This document shows, in pieces, positions 24,407-39,007 of a stretch of 64,000 nucleotides of DNA (positions are counted from its first letter, which is position 1; each line of letters begins with the position of its first letter). Under the pieces are notes generated by a model. That model did not search any database. It worked only from the letters and a program-made list of their open reading frames with translations, and was not told where the DNA came from. Made by a program: the position numbers and the translations under genes. This stretch comes from Linyphia triangularis (taxonomy: Eukaryota; Arthropoda; Arachnida; Araneae; Linyphiidae): the NCBI GenBank assembly GCA_963978545.1, contig OZ021723.1, positions 100,906,002 to 100,970,001 on the forward strand, written 5' to 3'.

Positions 24407-27400
24407 GGTGCAAAAAGATCGTAAAATTTTGAAAATTGAAATTTCCTATACAATTATCATGGGGAAAATGGAAAATGAAAATTATTTAAACTGCACAGAT
24501 TTGGACCAACCTTTGACCATCTTCACATTTTTTTATGCTATAAATTTGGAAATGGAGATTCTAATATATAAAAGCTTCAATTTCGCCAAAGGAAAAAAAA
24601 TTGAGATTTTTACTTTTTGAAAAATAATTCATTGAATATCGTCCCCCATGTATTTTCAATACGTGAAATTTCCATTTCTTGACATTGAGCAGTAAAATGT
24701 AGTTATAATGACGATTCGATTGTGGAAATTGATTGGGGTGATGATTTTTATGACACAAGGTGTAAAAAGATTGTGAAAATTGAAAAATTTGAAATTTCCC
24801 ATACAATTAACATGGGAAAATTAATGATGAAAAACTTTTAAACTGCACAGATTTGGACCAACCTTTGACCATCTTCACATTTTTTTTATGCTATAAATTT
24901 GGAAATGGAGATTCTAATATATAAAAGCTTCAATTTCGCCAAAGGAAAAAAAATTGAGATTTTTACTTTTTGAAAAATAATTCATTGAATATCGTCCCCC
25001 ATGTACTTTCAATACGTGAAATTTGCATTTCTTGACATTGAGCAGTAAAATGTAGTTATAATGACGATTTGATTGTGGAAATTGATTGGGGTGATGATTT
25101 TTATGACACAAGGTGCAAAAAGATCGTAAAATTTTGAAAATTGAAATTTCCTATACAATTATCATGGGGAAAATGGAAAATGAAAATTATTTAAACTGCA
25201 CAGATTTGGACCAACCTTTGACCATCTTCACATTTTTTTTATGCTATAAATTTGGAAATGTAGATTCTAATATATAAAAGCTTCAATTTCGCCAAAGGAA
25301 AAAAAATTGAGATTTTTACTTTTTGAAAAATAATTCATTGAATATCGTCCCCCATGTACTTTCAATACGTGAAATTTGCATTTCTTGACATTGAGCAGTA
25401 AAATGTAGTTATAATGACGATTCGATTGTGGAAATTGATTGGGGTGATGATTTTTATGACACAAGGTGCAAAAAGATCGTAAAATTTCGAAAATTGCAAA
25501 GTTTGAAATTTCCTATACAATTAACATGGGGAAAATTGAAAATGAAAAATATTTAAACTGCACAGATTTGGACCAACCTTTGACCATCTTCACATTTTTT
25601 TTATGCTATAAATTTGGAAATGGAGATTCTAATATATAAAAGCTTCAATTTCGCCAAAGGAAAAAAAATTGAGATTTTTACTTTTTGAAAAATAATTCAT
25701 TGAATATCGTCCCCCATGTACTTTCAATACGTGAAATTTGCATTTCTTGACATTGAGCAGTAAAATGTAGTTATAATGACGATTCGATTGTGGAAATTGA
25801 TTGGGGTGATGATTTTTATGACACAAGGTGCAAAAAGATCGTAAATTTTCGAAAATTGCAAAGTTTGAAATTTCCTATACATTTAACATGGGAAATTTGA
25901 AAATGAAAAATATTTAAACTGCACAGATTTGGACTAACCTTTGACCATCTTCACATTTTTTTTATGCTATAAATTTGGAAATGGAGATTCTAATATATAA
26001 AAGCTTCAATTTCGACAAAGGAAAAAAAATTGAGATTTTTACTTTTTGAAAAATAATTCATTGAATATCGTCCCCCATTTACTTTCAATACGTGAAATTT
26101 GCATTTCTTGACATTGAGCAGTAAAATGTAGTTATAATGACGATTTGATTGTGGAAATTGATTGGGGTGATGATTTTTATGACACAAGGTGCAAAAAGAT
26201 CGTAAAATTTTGAAAATTGAAATTTCCTATACAATTATCATGGGGAAAATGGAAAATGAAAATTATTTAAACTGCACAGATTTGGACCAACCTTTGACCA
26301 TCTTCACATTTTTTTATGCTATAAATTTGGAAATGGAGATTCTAATATATAAAAGCTTCAATTTCGCCAAAGGAAAAAAAATTGAGATTTTTACTTTTTG
26401 AAAAATAATTCATTGAATATCGTCCCCCATGTACTTTCAATACGTGAAATTTGCATTCCTTGACATTGAGCAGTAAAATGTAGTTATAATGACGATTCGA
26501 TTGTGGAAATTGATTGGGGTGATGATTTTTGTGACACAATGTGCAAAAAGATTGTGAAAATTGAAAAATTTGAAATTTCCCATACAATTAACATGGGAAA
26601 ATTAAAGATGAAAAACTTTTAAACCGAACAGATTTGGACCAAACTTTGACCACCTTCGCATTTTTTTATGTTAAAAAATTGGAAATGTAGATTCTCCAAT
26701 ATAAAAGCTTCAATTTCGCCAAAGGAAAAAAAATTGAGATTTTTACTTTTTGAAAAATAATTCATTGAATATCGTCCCCCATGTATTTTCAATACGTGAA
26801 ATTTGCATTTCTTGACATTGAGCAGTAAAATGTAGTTATAATGACGATTCGATTGTGGAAATTGATTGGGGTGATGATTTTTATGACACAAGGTGCAAAA
26901 AGATCGTAAATTTTCGAAAATTGCAAAGTTTGAAATTTCCTATACATTTAACATGGGAAATTTGAAAATGAAAAATATTTAAACTGCACAGATTTGGACT
27001 AACCTTTGACCATCTTCACATTTTTTTTATGCTATAAATTTGGAAATGGAGATTCTAATATATAAAAGCTTCAATTTCGCCAAAGGAAAAAAAATTGAGA
27101 TTTTTACTTTTTGAAAAATAATTCATTGAATATCGTCCCCCATGTATTTTCAATACGTGAAATTTCCATTTCTTGACATTGAGCAGTAAAATGTAGTTAT
27201 AATGACGATTCGATTGTGGAAATTGATTGGGGTGATGATTTTTATGACACAAGGTGTAAAAAGATTGTGAAAATTGAAAAATTTGAAATTTCCCATACAA
27301 TTAACATGGGAAAATTAATGATGAAAAACTTTTAAACTGCACAGATTTGGACCAACCTTTGACCATCTTCACATTTTTTTTATGCTATAAATTTGGAAAT

Positions 27401-30400
27401 GGAGATTCGCCTATATAAAAGCTTCAATTTCGCCAAAGGAAAAAAAATTGAGATTTTTACTTTTTGAAAAATAATTCATTGAATATCGTCCCCCATGTAC
27501 TTTCAATACGTGAAATTTGCATTTCTTGACATTGAGCAGTAAAATGTAGTTATAATGACGATTCGATTGTGGAAATTGATTGGGGTGATGATTTTTATGA
27601 CACAAGGTGCAAAAAGATCGTAAAATTTCGAAAATTGCAAAGTTTGAAATTTCCTATACAATTAACATGGGGAAAATTGAAAATGAAAAATATTTAAACT
27701 GCACAGATTTGGACCAACCTTTGACCATCTTCACATTTTTTTTATGCTATAAATTTGGAAATGGAGATTCTAATATATAAAAGCTTCAATTTCGCCAAAG
27801 GAAAAAAAATTGAGATTTTTACTTTTTGAAAAATAATTCATTGAATATCGTCCCCCATGTACTTTCAATACGTGAAATTTGCATTTCTTGACATTGAGCA
27901 GTAAAATGTAGTTATAATGACGATTCGATTGTGGAAATTGATTGGGGTGATGATTTTTATGACACAAGGTGCAAAAAGATCGTAAATTTTCGAAAATTGC
28001 AAAGTTTGAAATTTCCTATACATTTAACATGGGAAATTTGAAAATGAAAAATATTTAAACTGCACAGATTTGGACTAACCTTTGACCATCTTCACATTTT
28101 TTTTATGCTATAAATTTGGAAATGGAGATTCTAATATATAAAAGCTTCAATTTCGACAAAGGAAAAAAAATTGAGATTTTTACTTTTTGAAAAATAATTC
28201 ATTGAATATCGTCCCCCATGTACTTTCAATACGTGAAATTTGCATTTCTTGACATTGAGCAGTAAAATGTAGTTATAATGACGATTTGATTGTGGAAATT
28301 GATTGGGGTGATGATTTTTATGACACAAGGTGCAAAAAGATCGTAAAATTTTGAAAATTGAAATTTCCTATACAATTATCATGGGGAAAATGGAAAATGA
28401 AAATTATTTAAACTGCACAGATTTGGACCAACCTTTGACCATCTTCACATTTTTTTATGCTATAAATTTGGAAATGGAGATTCTAATATATAAAAGCTTC
28501 AATTTCGCCAAAGGAAAAAAAATTGAGATTTTTACTTTTTGAAAAATAATTCATTGAATATCGTCCCCCATGTATTTTCAATACGTGAAATTTCCATTTC
28601 TTGACATTGAGCAGTAAAATGTAGTTATAATGACGATTCGATTGTGGAAATTGATTGGGGTGATGATTTTTATGACACAAGGTGTAAAAAGATTGTGAAA
28701 ATTGAAAAATTTGAAATTTCCCATACAATTAACATGGGAAAATTAATGATGAAAAACTTTTAAACTGCACAGATTTGGACCAACCTTTGACCATCTTCAC
28801 ATTTTTTTTATGCTATAAATTTGGAAATGGAGATTCTAATATATAAAAGCTTCAATTTCGCCAAAGGAAAAAAAATTGAGATTTTTACTTTTTGAAAAAT
28901 AATTCATTGAATATCGTCCCCCATGTACTTTCAATACGTGAAATTTGCATTTCTTGACATTGAGCAGTAAAATGTAGTTATAATGACGATTTGATTGTGG
29001 AAATTGATTGGGGTGATGATTTTTATGACACAAGGTGCAAAAAGATCGTAAAATTTTGAAAATTGAAATTTCCTATACAATTATCATGGGGAAAATGGAA
29101 AATGAAAATTATTTAAACTGCACAGATTTGGACCAACCTTTGACCATCTTCACATTTTTTTTATGCTATAAATTTGGAAATGTAGATTCTAATATATAAA
29201 AGCTTCAATTTCGCCAAAGGAAAAAAAATTGAGATTTTTACTTTTTGAAAAATAATTCATTGAATATCGTCCCCCATGTACTTTCAATACGTGAAATTTG
29301 CATTTCTTGACATTGAGCAGTAAAATGTAGTTATAATGACGATTCGATTGTGGAAATTGATTGGGGTGATGATTTTTATGACACAAGGTGCAAAAAGATC
29401 GTAAAATTTCGAAAATTGCAAAGTTTGAAATTTCCTATACATTTAACATGGGAAATTTGAAAATGAAAAATATTTAAACTGCACAGATTTGGACCAACCT
29501 TTGACCATCTTCACATTTTTTTTATGTTATAAATTTGGAATTGGAGATTCCAATATATAAAAGCTTCAATTTCGCCAAAGGAAAAAAAATTGAGATTTTT
29601 ACTTTTTGAAAGATAATTCATTGAATATCGTCCCCCATGTACTTTCAATACGTGAAATTTGCATTTCTTGACATTGAGCAGTAAAATGTAGTTATAATGA
29701 CGATTTGATTGTGGAAATTGATTGGGGTGATGATTTTTATGACACAAGGTGCAAAAAGATCGTAAAATTTTGAAAATTGAAATTTCCTATACAATTATCA
29801 TGGGGAAAATGGAAAATGAAAATTATTTAAACTGCACAGATTTGGACCAACCTTTGACCATCTTCACATTTTTTTATGCTATAAATTTGGAAATGGAGAT
29901 TCTAATATATAAAAGCTTCAATTTCGCCAAAGGAAAAAAAATTGAGATTTTTACTTTTTGAAAAATAATTCATTGAATATCGTCCCCCATGTATTTTCAA
30001 TACGTGAAATTTCCATTTCTTGACATTGAGCAGTAAAATGTAGTTATAATGACGATTCGATTGTGGAAATTGATTGGGATGATGATTTTTATGACACAAG
30101 GTGTAAAAAGATTGTGAAAATTGAAAAATTTGAAATTTCCCATACAATTAACATGGGAAAATTAATGATGAAAAACTTTTAAACTGCACAGATTTGGACC
30201 AACCTTTGACCATCTTCACATTTTTTTTATGCTATAAATTTGGAAATGTAGATTCTAATATATAAAAGTTTCAATTTCGCCAAAGGAAAAAAAAATGAGA
30301 TTTTTACTTTTTGAAAAATAATTCATTGAATATCGTCCCCCATGTACTTTCAATACGTGAAATTTGCATTTCTTGACATTGAGCAGTAAAATGTAGTTAT

Positions 30401-30813
30401 AATGACGATTCGATTGTGGAAATTGATTGGGGTGATGATTTTTATGACACAAGGTGCAAAAAGATCGTAAAATTTCGAAAATTGCAAAGTTTGTAATTTC
30501 CTATACATTTAACATGGGAAATTTGAAAATGAAAAATATTTAAACTGCACAGATTTGGACCAACCTTTGACCATCTTCACATTTTTTTTATGTTATAAAT
30601 TTGGAATTGGAGATTCCAATATATAAAAGCTTCAATTTCGCCAAAGGAAAAAAAATTGAGATTTTTACTTTTTGAAAGATAATTCATTGAATATCGTCCC
30701 CCATGTACTTTCAATACGTGAAATTTGCATTTCTTGACATTGAGCAGTAAAATGTAGTTATAATGACGATTTGATTGTGGAAATTGATTGGGGTGATGAT
30801 TTTTATGACACAA

Positions 30814-31158
30814 GGTGCAAAAAGATCGTAAAATTTTGAAAATTGAAATTTCCTATACAATTATCATGGGGAAAATGAAAATTATTTAAACTGCACAGAT
30901 TTGGACCAACCTTTGACCATCTTCACATTTTTTTATGCTATAAATTTGGAAATGGAGATTCTAATATATAAAAGCTTCAATTTCGCCAAAGGAAAAAAAA
31001 TTGAGATTTTTACTTTTTGAAAAATAATTCATTGAATATCGTCCCCCATGTATTTTCAATACGTGAAATTTCCATTTCTTGACATTGAGCAGTAAAATGT
31101 AGTTATAATGACGATTCGATTGTGGAAATTGATTGGGGTGATGATTTTTATGACACAA
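30814..31158 (+). repeat. Class b monomer (345 bp, 7-bp deletion)
   Basis: This is a B monomer in which one of the adjacent AAAATG units is missing: GGGGAAAATGAAAATTATTT in place of the longer form with AAAATGGAAAATG. The loss is 7 bp and lies within a short direct repeat, as expected for replication slippage. The same deletion occurs in monomers ending at 35,788, 45,741 and 63,899, always after F and before D. It is therefore best read as one event spread by later duplications. Confidence 0.9.
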
Positions 31159-34100
31159 GGTGTAAAAAGATTGTGAAAATTGAAAAATTTGAAATTTCCC
31201 ATACAATTAACATGGGAAAATTAATGATGAAAAACTTTTAAACTGCACAGATTTGGACCAACCTTTGACCATCTTCACATTTTTTTTATGCTATAAATTT
31301 GGAAATGGAGATTCTAATATATAAAAGCTTCAATTTCGCCAAAGGAAAAAAAATTGAGATTTTTACTTTTTGAAAAATAATTCATTGAATATCGTCCCCC
31401 ATGTACTTTCAATACGTGAAATTTGCATTTCTTGACATTGAGCAGTAAAATGTAGTTATAATGACGATTTGATTGTGGAAATTGATTGGGGTGATGATTT
31501 TTATGACACAAGGTGCAAAAAGATCGTAAAATTTTGAAAATTGAAATTTCCTATACAATTATCATGGGGAAAATGGAAAATGAAAATTATTTAAACTGCA
31601 CAGATTTGGACCAACCTTTGACCATCTTCACATTTTTTTTATGCTATAAATTTGGAAATGTAGATTCTAATATATAAAAGCTTCAATTTCGCCAAAGGAA
31701 AAAAAATTGAGATTTTTACTTTTTGAAAAATAATTCATTGAATATCGTCCCCCATGTACTTTCAATACGTGAAATTTGCATTTCTTGACATTGAGCAGTA
31801 AAATGTAGTTATAATGACGATTCGATTGTGGAAATTGATTGGGGTGATGATTTTTATGACACAAGGTGCAAAAAGATCGTAAAATTTCGAAAATTGCAAA
31901 GTTTGAAATTTCCTATACAATTAACATGGGGAAAATTGAAAATGAAAAATATTTAAACTGCACAGATTTGGACCAACCTTTGACCATCTTCACATTTTTT
32001 TTATGCTATAAATTTGAAAATGGAGATTCTAATATATAAAAGCTTCAATTTTGCCAAAGGAAAAAAAATTGAGATTTTTACTTTTTGAAAAATAATTCAT
32101 TGAATATCGTCCCCCATGTACTTTCAATACGTGAAATTTGCATTTCTTGACATTGAGCAGTAAAATGTAGTTATAATGACGATTCGATTGTGGAAATTGA
32201 TTGGGGTGATGATTTTTATGACACAAGGTGCAAAAAGATCGTAAAATTTCGAAAATTGCAAAGTTTGAAATTTCCTATACAATTAACATGGGGAAAATTG
32301 AAAATGAAAAATATTTAAACTGCACAGATATGGACCAACCTTTGACCATCTTCACATTTTTTTTATGCTATAAATTTGAAAATGGAGATTCTAATATATA
32401 AAAGCTTCAATTTCGCCAAAGGAAAAAAAATTGAGATTTTTACTTTTTGAAAAATAATTCATTGAATATCGTCCCCCATGTACTTTCAATACGTGAAATT
32501 TGCATTTCTTGACATTGAGCAGTAAAATGTAGTTATAATGACGATTCGATTGTGGAAATTGATTGGGGTGATGATTTTTATGACACAAGGTGCAAAAAGA
32601 TCGTAAATTTTCGAAAATTGCAAAGTTTGAAATTTCCTATACATTTAACATGGGAAATTTGAAAATGAAAAGTATTTAAACTGCACAGATTTGGACTAAC
32701 CTTTGACCATCTTCACATTTTTTTTATGCTATAAATTTGGAAATGGAGATTCTAATATATAAAAGCTTCAATTTCGACAAAGGAAAAAAAATTGAGATTT
32801 TTACTTTTTGAAAAATAATTCATTGAATATCGTCCCCCATGTACTTTCAATACGTGAAATTTGCATTTCTTGACATTGAGCAGTAAAATGTAGTTATAAT
32901 GACGATTTGATTGTGGAAATTGATTGGGGTGATGATTTTTATGACACAAGGTGCAAAAAGATCGTAAAATTTTGAAAATTGAAATTTCCTATACAATTAT
33001 CATGGGGAAAATGGAAAATGAAAATTATTTAAACTGCACAGATTTGGACCAACCTTTGACCATCTTCACATTTTTTTATGCTATAAATTTGGAAATGGAG
33101 ATTCTAATATATAAAAGCTTCAATTTCGCCAAAGGAAAAAAAATTGAGATTTTTACTTTTTGAAAAATAATTCATTGAATATCGTCCCCCATGTACTTTC
33201 AATACGTGAAATTTGCATTTCTTGACATTGAGCAGTAAAATGTAGTTATAATGACGATTTGATTGTGGAAATTGATTGGGGTGATGATTTTTATGACACA
33301 AGGTGCAAAAAGATCGTAAAATTTTGAAAATTGAAATTTCCTATACAATTATCATGGGGAAAATGGAAAATGAAAATTATTTAAACTGCACAGATTTGGA
33401 CCAACCTTTGACCATCTTCACATTTTTTTTATGCTATAAATTTGGAAATGTAGATTCTAATATATAAAAGCTTCAATTTCGCCAAAGGAAAAAAAATTGA
33501 GATTTTTACTTTTTGAAAAATAATTCATTGAATATCGTCCCCCATGTACTTTCAATACGTGAAATTTGCATTTCTTGACATTGAGCAGTAAAATGTAGTT
33601 ATAATGACGATTCGATTGTGGAAATTGATTGGGGTGATGATTTTTATGACACAAGGTGCAAAAAGATCGTAAAATTTCGAAAATTGCAAATTTTGAAATT
33701 TCCTATACATTTAACATGGGAAATTTGAAAATGAAAAATATTTAAACTGCACAGATTTGGACCAACCTTTGACCATCTTCACATTTTTTTTATGTTATAA
33801 ATTTGGAATTGGAGATTCCAATATATAAAAGCTTCAATTTCGCCAAAGGAAAAAAAATTGAGATTTTTACTTTTTGAAAGATAATTCATTGAATATCGTC
33901 CCCCACGTACTTTCAATACGTGAAATTTGCATTTCTTGACATTGAGCAGTAAAATGTAGTTATAATGACGATTTGATTGTGGAAATTGATTGGGGTGATG
34001 ATTTTTATGACACAAGGTGCAAAAAGATCGTAAAATTTCGAAAATTGCAAAGTTTGAAATTTCCTATACAATTAACATGGGGAAAATTGAAAATGAAAAA

Positions 34101-37100
34101 TATTTAAACTGCACATATTTGGACCAACCTTTGACCATCTTCACATTTTTTTTATGCTATAAATTTGGAAATGGAGATTCTAATATATAAAAGCTTCAAT
34201 TTCGCCAAAGGAAAAAAAATTGAGATTTTTACTTTTTGAAAAATAATTCATTGAATATCGTCCCCCATGTACTTTCAATACGTGAAATTTGCATTTCTTG
34301 ACATTGAGCAGTAAAATGTAGTTATAATGACGATTTGATTGTGGAAATTGATTGGGGTGATGATTTTTATGACACAAGGTGCAAAAAGATCGTAAAATTT
34401 TGAAAATTGAAATTTCCTATACAATTATCATGGGGAAAATGGAAAATGAAAATTATTTAAACTGCACAGATTTGGACCAACCTTTGACCATCTTCACATT
34501 TTTTTATGCTATAAATTTGGAAATGGAGATTCTAATATATAAAAGCTTCAATTTCGCCAAAGGAAAAAAAATTGAGATTTTTACTTTTTGAAAAATAATT
34601 CATTGAATATCGTCCCCCATGTATTTTCAATACGTGAAATTTCCATTTCTTGACATTGAGCAGTAAAATGTAGTTATAATGACGATTCGATTGCGGAAAT
34701 TGATTGGGATGATGATTTTTATGACACAAGGTGTAAAAAGATTGTGAAAATTGAAAAATTTGAAATTTCCCATACAATTAACATGGGAAAATTAATGATG
34801 AAAAACTTTTAAACTGCACAGATTTGGACCAACCTTTGACCATCTTCACATTTTTTTTATGCTATAAATTTGGAAATGTAGATTCTAATATATAAAAGCT
34901 TCAATTTCGCCAAAGGAAAAAAAATTGAGATTTTTACTTTTTGAAAAATAATTCATTGAATATCGTCCCCCATGTACTTTCAATACGTGAAATTTGCATT
35001 TCTTGACATTGAGCAGTAAAATGTAGTTATAATGACGATTCGATTGTGGAAATTGATTGGGGTGATGATTTTTATGACACAAGGTGCAAAAAGATCGTAA
35101 AATTTCGAAAATTGCAAAGTTTGAAATTTCCTATACATTTAACATGGGAAATTTGAAAATGAAAAATATTTAAACTGCACAGATTTGGACCAACCTTTGA
35201 CCATCTTCACATTTTTTTTATGTTATAAATTTGGAATTGGAGATTCCAATATATAAAAGCTTCAATTTCGCCAAAGGAAAAAAAATTGAGATTTTTACTT
35301 TTTGAAAGATAATTCATTGAATATCGTCCCCCATGTACTTTCAATACGTGAAATTTGCATTTCTTGACATTGAGCAGTAAAATGTAGTTATAATGACGAT
35401 TTGATTGTGGAAATTGATTGGGGTGATGATTTTTATGACACAAGGTGCAAAAAGATCGTAAAATTTTGAAAATTGAAATTTCCTATACAATTATCATGGG
35501 GAAAATGAAAATTATTTAAACTGCACAGATTTGGACCAACCTTTGACCATCTTCACATTTTTTTATGCTATAAATTTGGAAATGGAGATTCTAATATATA
35601 AAAGCTTCAATTTCGCCAAAGGAAAAAAAATTGAGATTTTTACTTTTTGAAAAATAATTCATTGAATATCGTCCCCCATGTATTTTCAATACGTGAAATT
35701 TCCATTTCTTGACATTGAGCAGTAAAATGTAGTTATAATGACGATTCGATTGTGGAAATTGATTGGGGTGATGATTTTTATGACACAAGGTGTAAAAAGA
35801 TTGTGAAAATTGAAAAATTTGAAATTTCCCATACAATTAACATGGGAAAATTAATGATGAAAAACTTTTAAACTGCACAGATTTGGACCAACCTTTGACC
35901 ATCTTCACATTTTTTTTATGCTATAAATTTGGAAATGGAGATTCTAATATATAAAAGCTTCAATTTCGCCAAAGGAAAAAAAATTGAGATTTTTACTTTT
36001 TGAAAAATAATTCATTGAATATCGTCCCCCATGTACTTTCAATACGTGAAATTTGCATTTCTTGACATTGAGCAGTAAAATGTAGTTATAATGACGATTT
36101 GATTGTGGAAATTGATTGGGGTGATGATTTTTATGACACAAGGTGCAAAAAGATCGTAAAATTTTGAAAATTGAAATTTCCTATACAATTATCATGGGGA
36201 AAATGGAAAATGAAAATTATTTAAACTGCACAGATTTGGACCAACCTTTGACCATCTTCACATTTTTTTTATGCTATAAATTTGGAAATGTAGATTCTAA
36301 TATATAAAAGCTTCAATTTCGCCAAAGGAAAAAAAATTGAGATTTTTACTTTTTGAAAAATAATTCATTGAATATCGTCCCCCATGTACTTTCAATACGT
36401 GAAATTTGCATTTCTTGACATTGAGCAGTAAAATGTAGTTATAATGACGATTTGATTGTGGAAATTGATTGGGGTGATGATTTTTATGACACAAGGTGCA
36501 AAAAGATCGTAAAATTTCGAAAATTGCAAAGTTTGAAATTTCCTATACAATTAACATGGGGAAAATTGAAAATGAAAAATATTTAAACTGCACATATTTG
36601 GACCAACCTTTGACCATCTTCACATTTTTTTTATGCTATAAATTTGGAAATGGAGATTCTAATATATAAAAGCTTCAATTTCGCCAAAGGAAAAAAAATT
36701 GAGATTTTTACTTTTTGAAAAATAATTCATTGAATATCGTCCCCCATGTACTTTCAATACGTGAAATTTGCATTTCTTGACATTGAGCAGTAAAATGTAG
36801 TTATAATGACGATTTGATTGTGGAAATTGATTGGGGTGATGATTTTTATGACACAAGGTGCAAAAAGATCGTAAAATTTTGAAAATTGAAATTTCCTATA
36901 CAATTATCATGGGGAAAATGGAAAATGAAAATTATTTAAACTGCACAGATTTGGACCAACCTTTGACCATCTTCACATTTTTTTATGCTATAAATTTGGA
37001 AATGGAGATTCTAATATATAAAAGCTTCAATTTCGCCAAAGGAAAAAAAATTGAGATTTTTACTTTTTGAAAAATAATTCATTGAATATCGTCCCCCATG

Positions 37101-37561
37101 TACTTTCAATACGTGAAATTTGCATTTCTTGACATTGAGCAGTAAAATGTAGTTATAATGACGATTCGATTGTGGAAATTGATTGGGGTGATGATTTTTA
37201 TGACACAAGGTGCAAAAAGATCGTAAAATTTTGAAAATTGAAATTTCCTATACAATTATCATGGGGAAAATGGAAAATGAAAATTATTTAAACTGCACAG
37301 ATTTGGACCAACCTTTGACCATCTTCACATTTTTTTTATGTTATAAATTTGGAATTGGAGATTCCAATATATAAAAGCTTCAATTTCGCCAAAGGAAAAA
37401 AAATTGAGATTTTTACTTTTTGAAAGATAATTCATTGAATATCGTCCCCCACGTACTTTCAATACGTGAAATTTGCATTTCTTGACATTGAGCAGTAAAA
37501 TGTAGTTATAATGACGATTTGATTGTGGAAATTGATTGGGGTGATGATTTTTATGACACAA
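31159..37561 (+). repeat. Array segment 5: monomers 89-106
   Basis: Monomer ends: D31511, B'31864, E32226, E32588, A32949, B33301, B'33654, F34015, E34377, B34729, D35082, F35443, b35788, D36141, B'36494, E36856, B37208, Bf37561. The two successive E monomers 31,865-32,588 are each preceded or followed by the rare AAATTTGAAAATGG variant (near 32,015 and 32,377), which suggests a single-monomer duplication. The stretch 34,378 to about 36,5xx is a second copy of 29,748 to about 31,9xx at an offset of 4,630 bp (13 monomers). Confidence 0.9.
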
Positions 37562-39007
37562 GGTGCAAAAAGATCGTAAAATTTCGAAAATTGCAAAGTT
37601 TGAAATTTCCTATACAATTAACATGGGGAAAATTGAAAATGAAAAATATTTAAACTGCACATATTTGGACCAACCTTTGACCATCTTCACATTTTTTTTA
37701 TGCTATAAATTTGGAAATGGAGATTCTAATATATAAAAGCTTCAATTTCGCCAAAGGAAAAAAAATTGAGATTTTTACTTTTTGAAAAATAATTCATTGA
37801 ATATCGTCCCCCATGTAATTTCAATACGTGAAATTTGCATTTCTTGACATTGAGCAGTAAAATGTAGTTATAATGACGATTCGATTGTGAAAATTGATTG
37901 GGGTGATGATTTTTATGACACAAGGTGCAAAAAGATCGTAAAATTTCGAAAATTGCAAAGTTTGAAATTTCCTATACATTTAACATGGGAAATTTGAAAA
38001 TGAAAAATATTTAAACTGCACAGATTTGGACCAACCTTTGACCATCTTCACATTTTTTTTATGTTATAAATTTGGAATTGGAGATTCCAATATATAAAAG
38101 CTTCAATTTCGCCAAAGGAAAAAAAATTGAGATTTTTACTTTTTGAAAGATAATTCATTGAATATCGTCCCCCACGTACTTTCAATACGTGAAATTTGCA
38201 TTTCTTGACATTGAGCAGTAAAATGTAGTTATAATGACGATTTGATTGTGGAAATTGATTGGGGTGATGATTTTTATGACACAAGGTGCAAAAAGATCGT
38301 AAAATTTCGAAAATTGCAAAGTTTGAAATTTCCTATACAATTAACATGGGGAAAATTGAAAATGAAAAATATTTAAACTGCACATATTTGGACCAACCTT
38401 TGACCATCTTCACATTTTTTTTATGCTATAAATTTGGAAATGGAGATTCTAATATATAAAAGCTTCAATTTCGCCAAAGGAAAAAAAATTGAGATTTTTA
38501 CTTTTTGAAAAATAATTCATTGAATATCGTCCCCCATGTAATTTCAATACGTGAAATTTGCATTTCTTGACATTGAGCAGTAAAATGTAGTTATAATGAC
38601 GATTCGATTGTGAAAATTGATTGGGGTGATGATTTTTATGACACAAGGTGCAAAAAGATCGTAAAATTTCGAAAATTGCAAAGTTTGAAATTTCCTATAC
38701 ATTTAACATGGGAAATTTGAAAATGAAAAATATTTAAACTGCACAGATTTGGACCAACCTTTGACCATCTTCACATTTTTTTTATGTTATAAATTTGGAA
38801 TTGGAGATTCTAATATATAAAAGCTTCAATTTCGCCAAAGGAAAAAAAATTGAGATTTTTACTTTTTGAAAAATAATTCATTGAATATCGTCCCCCATGT
38901 ATTTTCAATACGTGAAATTTCCATTTCTTGACATTGAGCAGTAAAATGTAGTTATAATGACGATTCGATTGTGGAAATTGATTGGGGTGATGATTTTTAT
39001 GACACAA
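37562..39007 (+). repeat. 723-bp E-F dimer, two tandem copies
   Basis: 37,562-38,284 and 38,285-39,007 have the same E-F order and lengths (362 + 361). They share the rare core changes GTAATTTCAATACG and GATTGTGAAAATTG near 37,817/38,540 and 37,887/38,610. The second F ends in an ordinary core (F*), which marks the right breakpoint just upstream of or within that core. Confidence 0.9.

Larger units (their letters stand above)
20493..31158 (+). repeat. Array segment 4: looser 15-17-monomer higher-order repeat
   Basis: Monomer ends: C20845, A21206, D21559, E21921, A22282, B22634, D22987, B23339, D23692, B'24045, F24406, B24758, D25111, B'25464, E25826, A26187, B26539, then C26891, A27252, D27605, E27967, A28328, B28680, D29033, B'29386, F29747, B30099, D30452, F30813, b31158. 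The order C-A-D-E-A-B-D restarts at 26,540, about 6.05 kb after 20,493. After the B-D dimer 22,988-23,692, which the second pass lacks, B'-F-B-D follows in both at an offset of 5,341. The segment contains several private variants that also appear near the end of the window, including a lost HindIII site at 22,803. Confidence 0.9.
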
